A DNA stretch of 64,000 bases from Symbiodinium kawagutii. Taxonomy: Eukaryota > Sar > Dinophyceae > Suessiales > Symbiodiniaceae. The DNA is taken from assembly GCA_009767595.1 (NCBI GenBank), contig VSDK01028395.1:460869-524868 (forward strand), in the 5' to 3' direction. The translations under genes were made by a program, and so were the position numbers. Below are positions 28,070-41,526 of this stretch, piece after piece. Every line of letters starts with the position of its first letter. Positions within the stretch are counted from its first letter, which is position 1. Below the pieces are notes generated by a model. That model was not told where the DNA came from, did no database searches, and was given only the letters and a program-made list of their open reading frames with translations.

Positions 28070-28118
28070 ACAGCTGTTGCCTTCCTAAACAGCTGTTGCC
28101 TTCCTAAACAGCTGTTGT
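28070..28118 (+). repeat. 19-bp tandem repeat, 2.5 copies
   Basis: Unit CAGCTGTTGCCTTCCTAAA, nearly perfect. Confidence 0.85.
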
Positions 28119-28549
28119 TCCTGTTTAGTCAGCAGCAAATCTACCCATATCCAATCTTTAGGAAGAGATCCCAACAGCTCAGCAGATTTTGCACCAGGAT
28201 GGCCACAGGTCCCAGTATGGCTGGTACCTTCATCCCTGGCAGCTCAAGAGTGTGTAGATGGTTGGTCCAAGGCCGTCCAAGGCTCTACTCTATGGTTGGT
28301 TCTTCCATCTCTGTTGTATCCGGCTTCTTGGTGGATCGAACTGATTGAACCATCCGTGCCAGGTACAGGTACATGATCATGAAACCCAAAGATGTGGCAG
28401 ATGTTGCCAGCTTGGTCGTCAGAGCTAGGTACAACACTGTTGGATCATGACATATCCCCCTCATTGTCATTCACCTGCGAACGCTTCATCCCAACGCTTG
28501 TACCGCCAACTGCTATAGTAATCACCAACCGTTGAAAGTTTTCGTTGGC

Positions 28550-28590
28550 CTTGGCAATCAACGAGTTGGGGATCCTCCAACCACCCCGGC
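28550..28590 (-). CDS. Possible 41-nt exon
   Basis: Minus strand: TCCAG|GCCGGGG, then RGGWRIPNSLIAK, then GC donor (AAG|GCCAAC). A second frame (PGWLEDPQLVDCQ) is open too. Support is from splice pattern only. Confidence 0.25.
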
Positions 28591-29812
28591 CTGGAAGGTT
28601 CGGCAGGGCAGCAGCGCCAAAGCAGGCTTCTGACCTGCGGAGCATGGCACAGCCAGGAAAGCCAAGCTGCGTTGTGGGCTACTCCCGTGGTACTCCCATA
28701 TCCAAATAAGTTACATAGTTGACATTACTTCTGGCAGATTGAGGTTCTGTATCCTTCAACACTCCGTGAACCAGATGGTTTTTATGGCTCATTGGACTTA
28801 ATGCATACCTTTTGGGATATCTGGAGACAACCAGAACCCTTCGCGCAACTTCCCTTGCCTCATGTCCAATCCAGGAAACACAACAGAATCCGCCTGGAGA
28901 CGGCAGGAGCTGGGTTGATGACTTCCATCCAGCGTCGCTCGGTATCCAAATCTGTCAGTGCTCACTTGGAAAAGGCTACAGAAAACATTCTTCTATTGGA
29001 ATGGAAAATAGAATGGAAAAAGACAGTTGAATGGAAAAAGCTACATCTACCCCACACCTTTTCTTCCATTCAGACTATATCCACCCCACGAGCTACAGCA
29101 GCGGGTGGTAGCTGCGCACTATACCTAGGTACAAAACATGTCACTCGTCAGCATCATACCAGGTTACCAGCCCGTACTTCCCAAATATTTTCACAATAGT
29201 ACAGCAGTGGTGTTGCAGCTACCTCGTATAGTCATTGAATCTAGTGATACAACAGCATCATTATCATACCAACATAGTCCTTGCAAACTCACCATCTATA
29301 GCACGGCCTTGTCGTTGCAACTCGTGCATCGAAGCAGCTCCTTCAAAGGAGGGAGCTGCCAGTACTTTTTGACATACCCACCACTGAAACTGGTTGAAAA
29401 GCGGGTTCAGGATGACTTCGGGAGGTACGGTACAGCCATGGAATGGATATGTGCACCATAGGAATGGAAGTTGCTTTTGGATGCCCCAAGTTAAGTATCA
29501 GGCCCTGGATGCGAGACTTTCAAGCGTCGCTGCGCTGCATTTATGACATCATCTGATCACCAAAAGAAAAGCTTTGTCGGAGGCAGCTAAGAGAACCACA
29601 TGCCAAATGCAAGCATCAATTCACCTGCTGTTTTGAGCATGGGTTGCCCCGAATTCCATACCAAACTCATGATGGAAATCCAGGGAAGCCCGCAATTCTA
29701 CGAGTAATGTATGGACCATCAAACTCAAGTTTGCTTCCGTGTTGCATGATATTGTTTTCGAACCAGGCAGTTTCAGTGGTCGTGAAAGATCCACGCAAAA
29801 AATGGTGGATGG

Positions 29813-29813
<1 letters not shown>

Positions 29814-29870
<57 letters not shown>

Positions 29871-30329
29871 GGTGATGATGATGATGNNNNNNNNNNNNNN
29901 NNNNNNNNNNNNNNNNNNNNNNNNNNNNNNNNNNNNNNNNNNNNNNNNNNNNNNNNNNNNNNNNNNNNNNNNNNNNNNNNNNNNNNNNNNNNNNNNNNNN
30001 NNNNNNNNNNNNNNNNNNNNNNNNNNNNNNNNNNNNNNNNNNNNNNNNNNNNNNNNNNNNNNNNNNNNNNNNNNNNNNNNNNNNNNNNNNNNNNNNNNNN
30101 NNNNNNNNNNNNNNNNNNNNNNNNNNNNNNNNNNNNNNNNNNNNNNNNNNNNNNNNNNNNNNNNNNNNNNNNNNNNNNNNNNNNNNNNNNNNNNNNNNNN
30201 NNNNNNNNNNNNNNNNNNNNNNNNNNNNNNNNNNNNNNNNNNNNNNNNNNNNNNNNNNNNNNNNNNNNNNNNNNNNNNNNNNNNNNNNNNNNNNNNNNNN
30301 NNNNNNNNNNNNNNNNNNNNNNNNNNNNN

Positions 30330-30377
<48 letters not shown>
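29814..30377 (+). repeat. GAT tract with 443-base assembly gap
   Basis: GAT triplets at 29814-29886 and 30330-30377 flank Ns from 29887 to 30329. The gap most likely hides more of the same repeat. Confidence 0.95.
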
Positions 30378-30378
<1 letters not shown>

Positions 30379-30761
30379 TCCGTCATTCTGCGTGGTTTAA
30401 TCCAAGATGTGAATTTGCTGTGGTTCATCGAATCAGGGCGCACTACCAGTTTCACCAGCACGCACAACCAAAGCAAGGACAAGCTCTACTCAGAGTGACT
30501 TCCGCCGTGGGAGGCCCAAATGAATTGCTACCGTCACTCAGGTCTCTCCTTTCGCCAGGCGTGTTTTTGACCGCCTTTACCGAACATATCAGGAGAGGGG
30601 CATACTCGTCAGATTATGATTACTCATCAGATTATGAACACATTAATCTTCGCGACCTCAAACACTTTCCTTGAGTGTCGTATTGCATCCTATCCTGAAA
30701 CTGCAAGGGTTCCACCAGTGAACCAAGGCCTCAAAGTCATGTTCCAATGATCACCCATCCC

Positions 30762-30905
30762 ATGGCGACCCCAGCCCCAGTCCGTGAGGGGTGGCGCGCA
30801 TCTGGCTACAAATGCCTCCAGCCATGGCCACGGTGGCCATGGAGGGTTCCATGGCTGTTACTGGTGATGAATACTTTTGCTCTCGGACATAAACCTTGGT
30901 GAGAT
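30762..30905 (+). other. Short plus-strand open frame with start codon
   Basis: An ATG at 30762 opens a frame beginning MATPAPVREGWRASGYKCLQ that stays open for roughly 46 codons. The segment is GC-rich and contains a near-palindrome around CCATGGCCACGGTGGCCATGG. It may be a first exon; no partner was found. Confidence 0.25.
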
Positions 30906-31900
30906 TTGAATTCCGTTTATAAAACACGTGGCCTCAAATTCCACTTGCCCATAAAACATAGGTGCCCTAAAACACCACTTTTGTCTGGATTTGCGCAAGG
31001 CGGACGCGAGGGAGCCCCAAAAAAGTCTCCAAATGAATCGCTCATGGTTGGTCGGGATCGATCGCGAAATACCCAAACAAAAACGATGAAATAGCTAACG
31101 GACATGGTGGCTATATGAGGATTCGTTGATCCGCTTCCACTAGTGACCTTCTGCCCACAAAATCGCAGTTTAGTAGGTGGAACATTGATTTTGGGGGTTG
31201 CCAGGGATTGTATAACATTGGGGGTGCTTCTCTTGTCTCACTTAATTACTTGCCTGAGGAGCCCTCAAGTCAGTGGTTTGCCAGCTTGCCAATTGAAAAT
31301 CTTGTTTGTCAGTGGATTGGAGGTGCCGCTATTGTCAGGGTGTGACGTTGTGATCCGTGATTTTCACAGCGGAGTTTCACGTCCGGATCACAGGTGTCTC
31401 AAAGACACATGGTGGCACGATTTGAAGTGAACAATGGCAACACATGGCAACATCATCAACATACAGGTAAGTGTCATAAGCTCGCGTTTTTGGAAAATCA
31501 ATCAAAGACCGAAAACCAACTGGGTCGAAAAGAATAATGTTAGTTCTCACATTAAGAATCTGTACCACTGACTCCAAGAATGTTCCAAGAGATAGCAACA
31601 CCTCCCAGTATTACAGTGTTGCGACTCCTCCCCACACTGGGCAGCCCAACCAAGTCAGCATCCACCTGAATTACCAGCGAAACAGTTGGGGGGTTGCCAC
31701 TGACGAAACAAAACTGGGAAGCGCGCAACAGATCAGAAACTGTCCCGACTGACTAGTATGCACTGGTTCAAACGCCCAAGTGAAGACCACTGTTTTTCGT
31801 TGCAAAAATACCACCAAGAAGACCACAATGGTAGCCAGTTTTCTGTCGAAAGCCATGCAATGTCGGGGAGATTTGTGATGTCCAATAGATCAACTTGGAG

Positions 31901-31987
31901 GCCAAACCTGGCTCAAGTAGTGTCCGGATCATCAGAAATTTGGACATGTCCACGACCGCCGTGCTGCCCCCCCAAGACATGCCAAAG
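31901..31987 (+). CDS. Possible plus-strand exon
   Basis: Twenty-nine open codons between TTGGAG|GCC and a GT donor (AAG|GTGCAC): AKPGSSSVRIIRNLDMSTTA, then VLPPQDMPK. It lies on the opposite strand to the surrounding candidates, which lowers confidence. Confidence 0.35.
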
Positions 31988-32640
31988 GTGCACAAAGCTC
32001 ACCCTGACCTGAGCCAGCTGGGAGGACAATGGATTGAGATTCTGCAGTCAGCCGTTTCACTGAGCAAATCTGTTCCGAAAATCTGTTGAGTTGATGGGAT
32101 CGTTATGGATCGTTCTGTGCACTTCACTGGCTGCAGATCGCTGAAGTGCCAACCAATCTACAAATGTTGAAATTCTCTTGCTGAAGCAATTTAACCCTGG
32201 ACAACCCGCGCGCACTGGAAAACCCAACAGGCAGCGTTCAGGTTTCTCCTGGCTGATAGTTACTGCAAAAGTGGCAGCTTTCAAAACCCTGCCATTGGCT
32301 CATACTCGTTGGCTCAAAGAATGTGATTTCATAGTGAATCATGATGATCATGATGGCCATGATGACCTTGATCATCATGTGCATCAATCTTGGCACCCAA
32401 CACCCACCTAAAGAGAACAGAGTGGTACCGAATTGTGACATAAGTTGGTTTACAACTTACCTAAGTAATAGACATTACGAGTAGTAGTCACCCAAGTTAC
32501 TCCTCAGTTAATAGATAGTAGTAGTCACATGTAGTCACCCAAGTTACTCAACTAATTTGTCCACCAAAAAAACTTCGCAAATTCCATGGCGTTGGGGGGC
32601 CGTCGCGGTGAGTTCTGGGAGGCCTCCCCTCCTGGGGCAC

Positions 32641-35600
32641 CTCCCAGGGCCCAGCTGCTGAGCCGCCACGCTGGCGCAGTGCAGCAAGCAGCTGCTGCCC
32701 AGCTCGGCCACAGTGGCCCTGGACCAGGGCGCCTGCAAGGCAGGTGGCCTCAGCGGTGGCCCTGGCTAGACATGGAGCGTTAAGCATCTATGACTACATC
32801 AAACGTTGAGGGCTGCTATTTAGCATGAAACATCCATGATAGTCTATGGCGGACCATCACTGTAGAGAATCAAAATCACCACCCACCAAAACATGCATGA
32901 ACCGTTCTCTCAAAAGAGATGCATTTCCGGAAACGCAACACATCGTCACGGGAATCTGGAGTCTAAAAAGGAAATCTTCACTTTCTTGCTGATAGGCACG
33001 CTAAATCCGATGGTCCAGTTGTGCTACCAATTTCAGGGGTACTGCAACTCCTCCTGATCTAAGGAGTGTAGTCTGGAACTTGCATTCATGTTCGCATCCA
33101 CAGCCATTCAGGTAAGCATAGTTCAAGAAAGCATGGTAGCGCCCACAGAAAAGCATCATCTAATTTGGGTTTGAGAGAAAACAAGCAGTTTGAGGAACGC
33201 CACTTTCGAGCTAGAGTTTGATGAGCAGTTGTCAAAACGGACTCCCTGAGCATGGAGGACGGGTTCTACTGGTTGACTGACTGGGACTACCACACCGTGG
33301 TAGCCCGCAAATCAGCGAATGTCCTCTTAACAACCATGGAGGAGCAGCAGTGGTGATTGCCCTTGTGGATCTGTATATCATGGGTTGGTCACGTCCCCTG
33401 TTGATCACCCTTTGTTGGTTCTCTCATCCCATCCCTCTTGGTGAATCCCACCCTGCCACCCAGATGCAGAAGCCCGGTGCTGCGATGAGCTCCACTCCCG
33501 GGTAGCAGTTGGAACCTCAGTCGCAAGCCGCCATACTCACAAAACCCAACAGTTCTTCATGGATTACAGTCATCTCCTATCATTCGGAGCCTAACGTCCG
33601 GATGAAATCAACACTGCTAGTTTTACTCATCCCTAATGTCGATATGATCTCCATATCCAGCAGTTGATGCATTTTGATCATATTTTTAAACTTCTATACA
33701 AACTTCTTACACCTATCGGATATGTTGTGAAGCCACAGGCTGCTGGCTGACACTCTGCACCCCCTTGCGCCCAAGCGCTCTTTCGGAGACATGGGCATCA
33801 CAGGCGCCGGGAAATGTTCAGGCCTTCGCTGAAACAGGGCTGGGGAAAGGGTGTCAAGTCTGCGGAGCTTTCCTGACGATCACCCGATCCACACCGATCT
33901 ATCACCATCTCATTGTCGGCGTAGCCTTGTGTCCGCACTTGTAAAACAATGACTGCATGCTCAAAATATGTTCAACAATCACCTAGGAAAAGCATGCGAA
34001 CATGAATGCTTGTATCAGCCAGCATTTGGTTCGAACTTACCTGGTAGCTCGTGGCCTCGCTCCCCCTCTAAAGGCCCTTTGAAAGGCTACATGGGTAGCC
34101 CACCAGTCAGAGACTGCCCCAAATTGGCCTCAGCAAAGGAGAGCTGCTACTGGCCAAGTAGAGCACCGTCTGACCTGGGTCGTTCAGGGGCACAGCCACC
34201 ATGCTTTCGCTGCGTGGCAGCGGTAGCTACCCGGCGACCCGGCTACCCGGGCGACCCGGCTACTCGACGATTAGGCACAAGCAAAATCGGCAGTGCTCAA
34301 ATCATTGGCATGTTGGCTTGATGGCTACAAATCTTTGCCAGTGAATGGCTGCTCATGCTTCGTTGGTGATTTCTTAAAAAGGGCGTACCCCCAAACCATC
34401 CAATATAAATCATGGAGAGTAATAAATCAACCACAACTTTGGGGGTCCTCTATTTTTGAGAAACCACCAGCTATTCTTTGTAAGTGATGATCTTGAACGG
34501 AGGGCGGTGTTGATGACTTCAACTGATGACCTCAGCGCCGAGCTGGTAGCCTTTGGTGAAAGGTTTCCAGTAAGCACTACTGATCAGCAGCCCCAAGAAA
34601 CAAAAGTTTGGACCAATACTGGAGATACCAGCCATCTATGAGTGTTTCTAGGGGAAAACACCCAAAACCACCAAGAATGACAAGGTTTGACAGTACTAGA
34701 GATACCCCAAACCACCCGGACTGGCAAGGTTTAACAGGACTACATTTGGTGGGAACGCTCACTATGGGCAACACGCACGTGGGGGAACAGCACTCTTTGG
34801 GCCTCCCTGCGCCATCGTAGTCGCACCACACCGCGGTAGGTGTTGCGAGCACCCCTGACCCACCAGCATTGACGCGATAATTTTCATGGTGTTTCATCAC
34901 GATATGCAGCCCAAACAATATCCACCTATTTAAACATCCAAATTCTGAATGTGTGTCTCAGAATAAAATACACGCACTCACAATCATCCAGATCTACTGC
35001 GCTACTCTCTGGTGAACTCACCCAGCTGGCTGTACCTTCACTAAGTTTCCATGAGTGATCAATCAGTTTCACATGGTGATTTTGCATTGCAAGGCTAACA
35101 GAGGGTAGACCTTGGTTTTGGAATTGTAGTGCACGAATCCCGAAGAAGGCCCAAAATCTGGAATAAACCATGACTGAGGGCGAGGTCAGTGCTAAACAAG
35201 CTACATGCAACACCAGAAAGCACGTCCCAGCTGAGCAAATTCTGACCTGTGAAATCCGCCTTTGCCCCTTTTGGGGGCCTCTGAAAAAAGTGCCATGAGA
35301 AGTGGGACTCGCAAACTTTGGTTTGGGAGCCGTTGAACCCTACAACCAATTGGGAAAAACCAGCAGACCCAACCGCAACCAGAGCTCAGAATCACAAGCA
35401 TCAACTGGGCGCGGTGGCGGCCTTTCTGGCGTGGCTGGAAGCCCGAAATACTCCAGCACCGGGACCTGGCGTTGTTCGCGAAGCTTCCAAGGGAAATGGT
35501 GGGATATAATGATAGAATGCTGGTATAAATACAATGATACCCGTGGAATCAAACTATGGGGAGAAAAGAGGTGCTTTTGTGTGTGTGTGTGCTGATTGAA

Positions 35601-38577
35601 ACGCCAATGAATGATAATGAATGCGTGCTGTCATTATCCATGTTTAAAGGTGGGGGCAGCCACCATCCAATTTTGCTGAGTAGATCCTATTGACATTTTC
35701 CCCCTTTTAGCTGATGGTGATGGGAGCCCTGTGCAAAGCTACTGATAGCTTATAACGATGATCTATGATGATCTACGATGACCTATGCTGACTATGATGA
35801 TGTAGGATGGGACGATCTATGCTGATCTATGCTGTTCTCGTATTTGCTTGGGATGATGATCTGCGAAAAATCACGGAAGAGACTTGATTCAAGGGTCCAG
35901 GGATGCAACCCAGCTGTACCAAGTAGATCAGGGCGGTGTTTGGGGTCAATCATCAGTGATGGGAGATGCAATATGTTATATTTCAAAGCCATTCAAAGCC
36001 TGTATTTGAAGGTGTATCAACAGCCATCTAGGGCAAAATTGCGGGTGGATTTAGAACCTGGATCTCCACGAACCCCGAATGAAGTTGGTAGATGATAGAA
36101 GCACCTCTAGTCATTTTTATGCCAATCACGGCACATTCAGTGCAGCGCACCGCCGAAGGGCAGCTTTGGCCCTCGTGGTGGCTGCTTCCTACGTCATGTA
36201 GCTACTCCAAAATCTGGTGTTTCCTTGCTAGACATGACCATTCAGCAGGTAGATGTATGTAGATTTCTTGGATCCCCCCAAATTGGAAGGGACCCTGGCG
36301 TCTCTTTGGACATCTTTGGACATCGTCCACACACTTTCTTTGCTGTCGACTCATTGTGTCCTCGCGGGTGATCGCGTCTGCGGGAAGCTAGGGGAGCGTG
36401 CCGTGGGCCAATTACTCTTTGCGGGGCTGCTTTGGTTGGAAAGAGTTATTTGTCATGTTTTTCAATCTTGTTTTATCACGTTTTATCATGTTTTATTTTG
36501 TTGATCGTTGGAAACATGGAATCCTCTGTTCTTGAGGTTTTTTGAAACATCGCCGTTTTGGCCTGCGGAACATGGGCCGCCAACATCAGCCCAAAGAGAT
36601 TCGTTGAGAGCCCAAAATGATCCGTAGACCCATCCATCGAGTGCTTAGAACGGCTCACCTCACCACAATGATCACTGGGAATTAACGAGGTCCGTTTGCA
36701 TCATGCATTCAGCCTCACTGCCTGGTCAAGAAAGCCGTCCAACCTAACAATATGTACCTCCTGAATTGAACATGGAATCCCCAGTTTCCAACAACTTCAC
36801 TGTCTTTGGGAAACCTTTCACCCCTTTCACATATTTTGGCCCAAGTGGTAAGGGTGTAGCTCACTGTCCTCAACTTGCGATGTACTGCGCTTCCACGCCT
36901 GGGTCAACCCGCTGTGACAAGCATGACTCACATGACGCAAAGCCGCCATTGAGGCGCACCGTGAGAGGTGATACTTGGTGTCCAATGGTGAACCGTACTA
37001 TAAACTCTTTGGCTAACTCAAAGGGTTGCAAAAAGCCATGCGGCTACGGTTCTTTACGTCATGTGGCCAACATCATGTGGCCAACTCAAACTCTTCGAAC
37101 ACATGATCTTCAAGGCTTCCTCCAAATGATCCACACTGCACACTGAATTATGAGACCACTCGCTGCCAAGCCGCGTCTGCGCAATAGCAGACATTCCTCG
37201 TAAAGAGCCATGTCAAAGGGATGCACCACCCGCAAGATCCGCGCTTTCCTCAAAGGCAGGCTGCAATCACCACCCCCTGTGAGTTTTGGCCGAAAAAATG
37301 TCCCAGGATTGCTGTCTGTTTGTTCGACACCTCGAAACTGCCAAGGCATTGACTCATTGACTCGTCAGGGACAGAATGAGTTTTATGCCAAGACGTACCC
37401 AGATAGCTATGTCACAATCCATGCGATGCCGATGGCAAAGCCCCTTGAGGTGCTTCCTGTAGACCTTGAACAACCACCGTACTTTTGACCAGGAAACATC
37501 CATATGGGGGTTTCGTAAAATTGGTAACCCAAAAAATTGTTTCTTTCTTAGTAGTACTATCAATAGTTAATATTGGACGATTTGGGGGGTTTCCCTGTTT
37601 CGAGAAACCACCATGTGTCATCTATGTTCATCCTTGATCAGGTCATCATGGTCCCATAGCGTCCCCCCCGGGACATCTGAGATGGCCCGGTGGTCCTGGT
37701 GCATCTCCCATCACCGCCGAGTCTCAGAAGCAAGTTGTTTGGTGGGCCTTCCAACTCGCCGACCGCTTGAAGATATATGCCTCCCAGCGATGTGAAACTG
37801 CTGGTTGATGCTGGCATAGGAACCTCGCAAACATGGCTACAATCCCCTGCTACAGTCCCCCACCACTAGTTAGTCGAGAGTTAGTTTTGTTTCGAATGGA
37901 AGAAATAGCTGAAGAACAAAGAACCATTCAGAATTGGGGCCTATTGGTTGATATCAATGTGAAGTCCAGCGCTGCTGCCAGAGTCAGCTTTAGGGTGCCA
38001 TGAGGCTGAGCAACAGTGCAATCTTCACATTGGGGTCCAGCAACTAATTCCCCACATCAACAAAGCCACTGCGATTGAAAATCTGCTGCTTCAGTTTGGA
38101 ACGATCAAACATCATCAATGATCATAGCATCATGATAACCTCATGAACTCATGATCAGAACCTGCGAAACAGCAACTAGTGATGAGCTGGGCACCAAACA
38201 GTCGTTGGAAGTCTCCCAACCTGCTGGCTGGTTCCGGCACTGGACCAGGTTTCCACCTGGACCACCAAACCTTTGACCCTGGTGAGCTACAAGGCGATCA
38301 GTTTACCCACAGAAGTGTCAATTGATATAACCTGATCCAACGTTGTTCATTCTTGTTCTTTCTGAATATCTTATATCACTATCTCTATCTATCTCTATCT
38401 ATCTCTATCTATCTCGAATATATTCTAATATCTTAAACGGGCAGTTTTCACCTTTCTGGAGAGCCAGAGCTAGGTCGTCCTCGGCGACTTTTGTGTTGCA
38501 CCCACTGCGCCTGGAGCGATGCCATCCACTGGACGTACCAACGCTGACGGATCGACGTGCAGAGTAGCACCACGGTC
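32641..38577 (-). CDS. Unrecognised minus-strand gene, seven phase-compatible exons
   Basis: Exons (right..left): 38577..38511 (DRGATLHVDPSALVRPVDGI), 37780..37726 (IYLQAVGELEGPPNNLL), 37248..37167 (ARILRVVHPFDMALYEECLL), 36188..36147 (EAATTRAKAALRRC), 35465..35422 (VPVLEYFGLPATPE), 33823..33769 (PEHFPAPVMPMSPKERLG) and 32732..32641 (SRATVAELGSSCLLHCASVA). Each begins after AG|G and ends at a GC, GA or GT donor, and every junction phase fits. No domain recognised. A family B element (37501..37617) lies in the intron between the second and third exons. Start and end of the gene are not located. The 38474..38603 stretch also reads openly on the plus strand (AG|G and a GT donor), so that first exon is the least certain. 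Confidence 0.45.
34363..34469 (+). mobile_element. Family B MITE-like element, diverged
   Basis: TTGGTGATTTCTTAAAAAGG at the left and CTATTTTTGAGAAACCACCA at the right. Confidence 0.6.
37501..37617 (+). mobile_element. Family B MITE-like element
   Basis: CATATGGGGGTTTCGTAAAA to GTTTCGAGAAACCACCATGT. It lies in an intron of the 38.6-32.6 kb exon chain. Confidence 0.75.
38374..38414 (+). repeat. TCTCTATCTA microsatellite
   Basis: About four copies of a 10-bp CTATCT-rich unit. Confidence 0.85.
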
Positions 38578-39492
38578 CTTGGCGGATCGCATGGATACTA
38601 CAGGTTGCGGTACCCACCAGTTGGCAAACTTAGGTTGTAACTCGGGTAACTACCAGTTATATTAGCTATAGCTACACTTAGATGGCCTATAAACCAGCTT
38701 ATAACCAGGGGGTACCACTCTGTACTGCCCATGGGAGTAATCAAATGCTGACCAGTTGGAGTTGAGGCTGGTGCAGGTTCACGTGTGCTCACCCATCCAT
38801 GATACTGGAGACTTGTGAGTGCAAGTGGTGTATCATTCCATTTAGAGCGGAATATGCCGAATGATAAACCATGCAGGTCCCAGGAATGCCATGCCAAGCC
38901 AAGTGTAGAACGATAAGGGTTCTCCCCGAAGATTGCACCTCCTGGTGAACCCACCCCACAGCATGTCTCAGAAAATGGGTGGCCCAACGTCACCTTGTAA
39001 ACCCACACGCGTAATCTGGTTGAATTTGAAGCAGACATCCAATTGCCAGAGCATCCAGGGCATCTTATTTTTAAAGCATCTCTGAACGCATGTCAAACAT
39101 GTGCAGGATTCAGAACAGCTGACAAGTAACACACGCATGAGTGACATTCATGCTACGTTTACCACGCTGGGTACCATGGCTTTCACAACGATCCCCTTGG
39201 CAGGGAACTGCCAGCAAATAAATGGCACAAGGCCGTTCAGACTTGTCCACGAAAAAGCCCCAACGATGAGTCCAACACCAAAGAATCATCAGATCATCAG
39301 ATCATTTCGGATGGAAAATCATCAAAGAGGATGGTTTGATCACCACCATAATGATTTGGGAGTGCACAACTCATTTGATCTGATTTGTGATGGTTGGAGA
39401 GGGGGGTCACCAAAGTTACAGTATCAGTGCTATGGACATCTTGACATGGTTGTTTCGTGGTTTCAGTGTCTTGGATAATGGTAAATCCATAT

Positions 39493-39596
39493 TCATAGAC
39501 CACCTCCAGTTTACCTTGAGTAGCTAGTGAAGTACCATCAATTTTTCATAGACCACCTCCAGTTTGCCTTGAATAGCTGGTGAGGTACCATCAATG
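39493..39596 (+). repeat. 53-bp tandem duplication
   Basis: TCATAGACCACCTCCAGTTT begins at 39493 and again at 39546. The copies differ at a few positions (TTACCTTGAG against TTGCCTTGAA). Confidence 0.9.
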
Positions 39597-40484
39597 TAGG
39601 GGGTTATCTACCTTATCTACACCGCTGGCAAGCACCCCGCGCCCGTCCTTCACCTCTCCAGTGACTCTCACAGAGCCCGTTGAGATTTCTCCCAACTCCT
39701 CCAGGAATCCAAAGGACAATCATCAAAAGCCAACCATTAACATCCATTAAAACCATCATCTAAGGGTTATCACTAATCCCCAGTCATCTAAGACTAATCA
39801 TCTAATGTTTTGAACCTCCAGGTTAACCACTAATGACTAATCATCTAAGGGTTAGTTTCTAGTCACTAATCATTATTACTTGCTTACCATTAACAGCTAA
39901 CCAAGCAATTGAGTCTAATTACATCTAATTACCCACTAATCACTAAGATTGACTGATCAACCAATCAGCAACTGCCTACTACATCTCTACATCCACCAAC
40001 GGCTGAGCTGTGGTGATACCCACGGCCTCAGCGACCAACCAACGAGACAGCCCACCTTCAAAAGGCATATCCGAGCCGTTGGCAAATGGAGCATATCCAC
40101 ATGGCACGACTGACCTTGTCACCTGCGGGCCAACTAAAAACCCAAGGGATCCACGTCCCCCAGCTTAATGAAAATCGCTGGTGATTCCTCATGGAAATCA
40201 TGAAAAATCAGAACAGCTGGATCTCTCAGACGATAGATCACTCATCTCAACTGTGGTTTTTAAGTGGTTTCTGTGCATGAACATTGGCTGTCATTGCCAG
40301 TTTCTGAGCCTTCAATCTTTGAGCCATGGCTGCAGGTTCAGGCCATACATCCAAGGTAGACCTCGAAAAGCCTAAGGCTCCCTAGCAAACATGCAGACCT
40401 AAGGTCTCCTGTGTCTCATGTTGTCGCACCCCAAATCTGAGAAATTCAATGTGACACGACACAGGACCACCAAATCTCGAAGAT

Positions 40485-40766
40485 TTGTCCTTGTCTAGAC
40501 CCGTTTCGAACACCGTGCTTCAGAGGGCTGAGAACGGGAAGGAAAGGGGGGAGGTTGTACGAAACTTCATACGGCTGCACGGCGCCAAGTGTGAGTGTGA
40601 CCACATCATCATCAACAACCACAAGAGTGACTCTCATCGGGCAGTAAATATCAATCAAAAGGGTTATAGTCGTGCCTCGAACTCCGGCAAACAAGACAAG
40701 GCACTCCAGGTATTTTCAGTGTTTTCAAGAAATTGGTGCACATTATTTTGCAAGAAACCTATCTGA
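40485..40766 (+). CDS. Open frame of 93 codons, possible exon
   Basis: Plus-strand frame containing QRAENGKERGEVVRNFIRLH, then GAKCECDHI and a lysine/serine-rich tail. An AG|G acceptor lies inside (GGGGAG|GTTGTACG at about 40552). The minus strand is also open here. No family recognised. Confidence 0.3.
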   Translation: MSLSRPVSNTVLQRAENGKERGEVVRNFIRLHGAKCECDHIIINNHKSDSHRAVNINQKGYSRASNSGKQDKALQVFSVFSRNWCTLFCKKPI

Positions 40767-41526
40767 GCAGTGATCAAAACCCACATCCCTTCGTACTAAA
40801 AGTCTGCTGATTGGCTGGTAGTTCGCGCAATGCATGTTATTCATCCCCAAATCACGTTAAGTTGCGTTTCTGACTCCAAAAGAACTCAGATTTCCCCTGT
40901 CAAAAGCGATCTGTTCTTTGTAGTAAGTTGGAAACCCATCACTGAATGGCAAGCAGCCTCATGTAATCCAATCCCATGGCACAAACAAGCAACTGCGTTG
41001 GACCGCGGCCAAAAGACATGCACAGCTAGACCCAGGCAGCTTTGTCCTTGCGGAGGATCGAGGGTCTAAGGTTTGCCCCCATCATGAGATTTGAATTCAG
41101 AATAAGTCCGGTGACCGGATAAGCAGGACCTACTAAAAAAGACCACTCCTAGTGTTACAAAGTATGATCATACAAGATACTACCCTCTTCGAACACTAAC
41201 GACCTATCGTGGGACCTACTAGCAATGACAGTTTGGTTATGATCATCACTAGCTGATTTTTCTGCGGAGCTATGGTCGGAAGATGACATCCCTCAGAAAC
41301 CCCAAAACCAAGCAATAGGAAGAGCCATGGTGCCATGGTGAGGTTGTGAGGTTGGGGGGGTTCTTGCGATCAGCTAAGCGAAACAAACAAAACCCATGAT
41401 TTCTGACCTGATCCTGACATGGCTCACCCCTTCTTGAAGCGATCAACAAGTCATGGTGGTCACTGGTTTTCAGTTTCACACAGGAATGGCATGGAATGGC
41501 CATGGCAAGCACCAAACATGTTAGTA

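Noticed and set aside
29644..30674. Open frames of about 270-310 codons across the gap
   Set aside because: They consist of GAT repeat and Ns; not coding.
32290..32320. TTGGCTCAAAG as a spliced-leader relic
   Set aside because: Only part of the dinoflagellate leader's end is matched; the rest does not fit.
33739..33805. Plus-strand exon LLADTLHPLAPKRSFGDMG
   Set aside because: The overlapping minus-strand exon 33823..33769 fits the phase chain of the neighbouring gene, so the plus reading is probably a shadow.
34025..34050. GGTTCGAAC as a tRNA B-box
   Set aside because: No matching A-box or acceptor stem upstream.
35318..35509. Plus-strand frame HQLGAVAAFLAWLEARN
   Set aside because: No AG|G acceptor on plus; the minus exon VPVLEYFGLPATPE at 35465..35422 has proper borders and phase.
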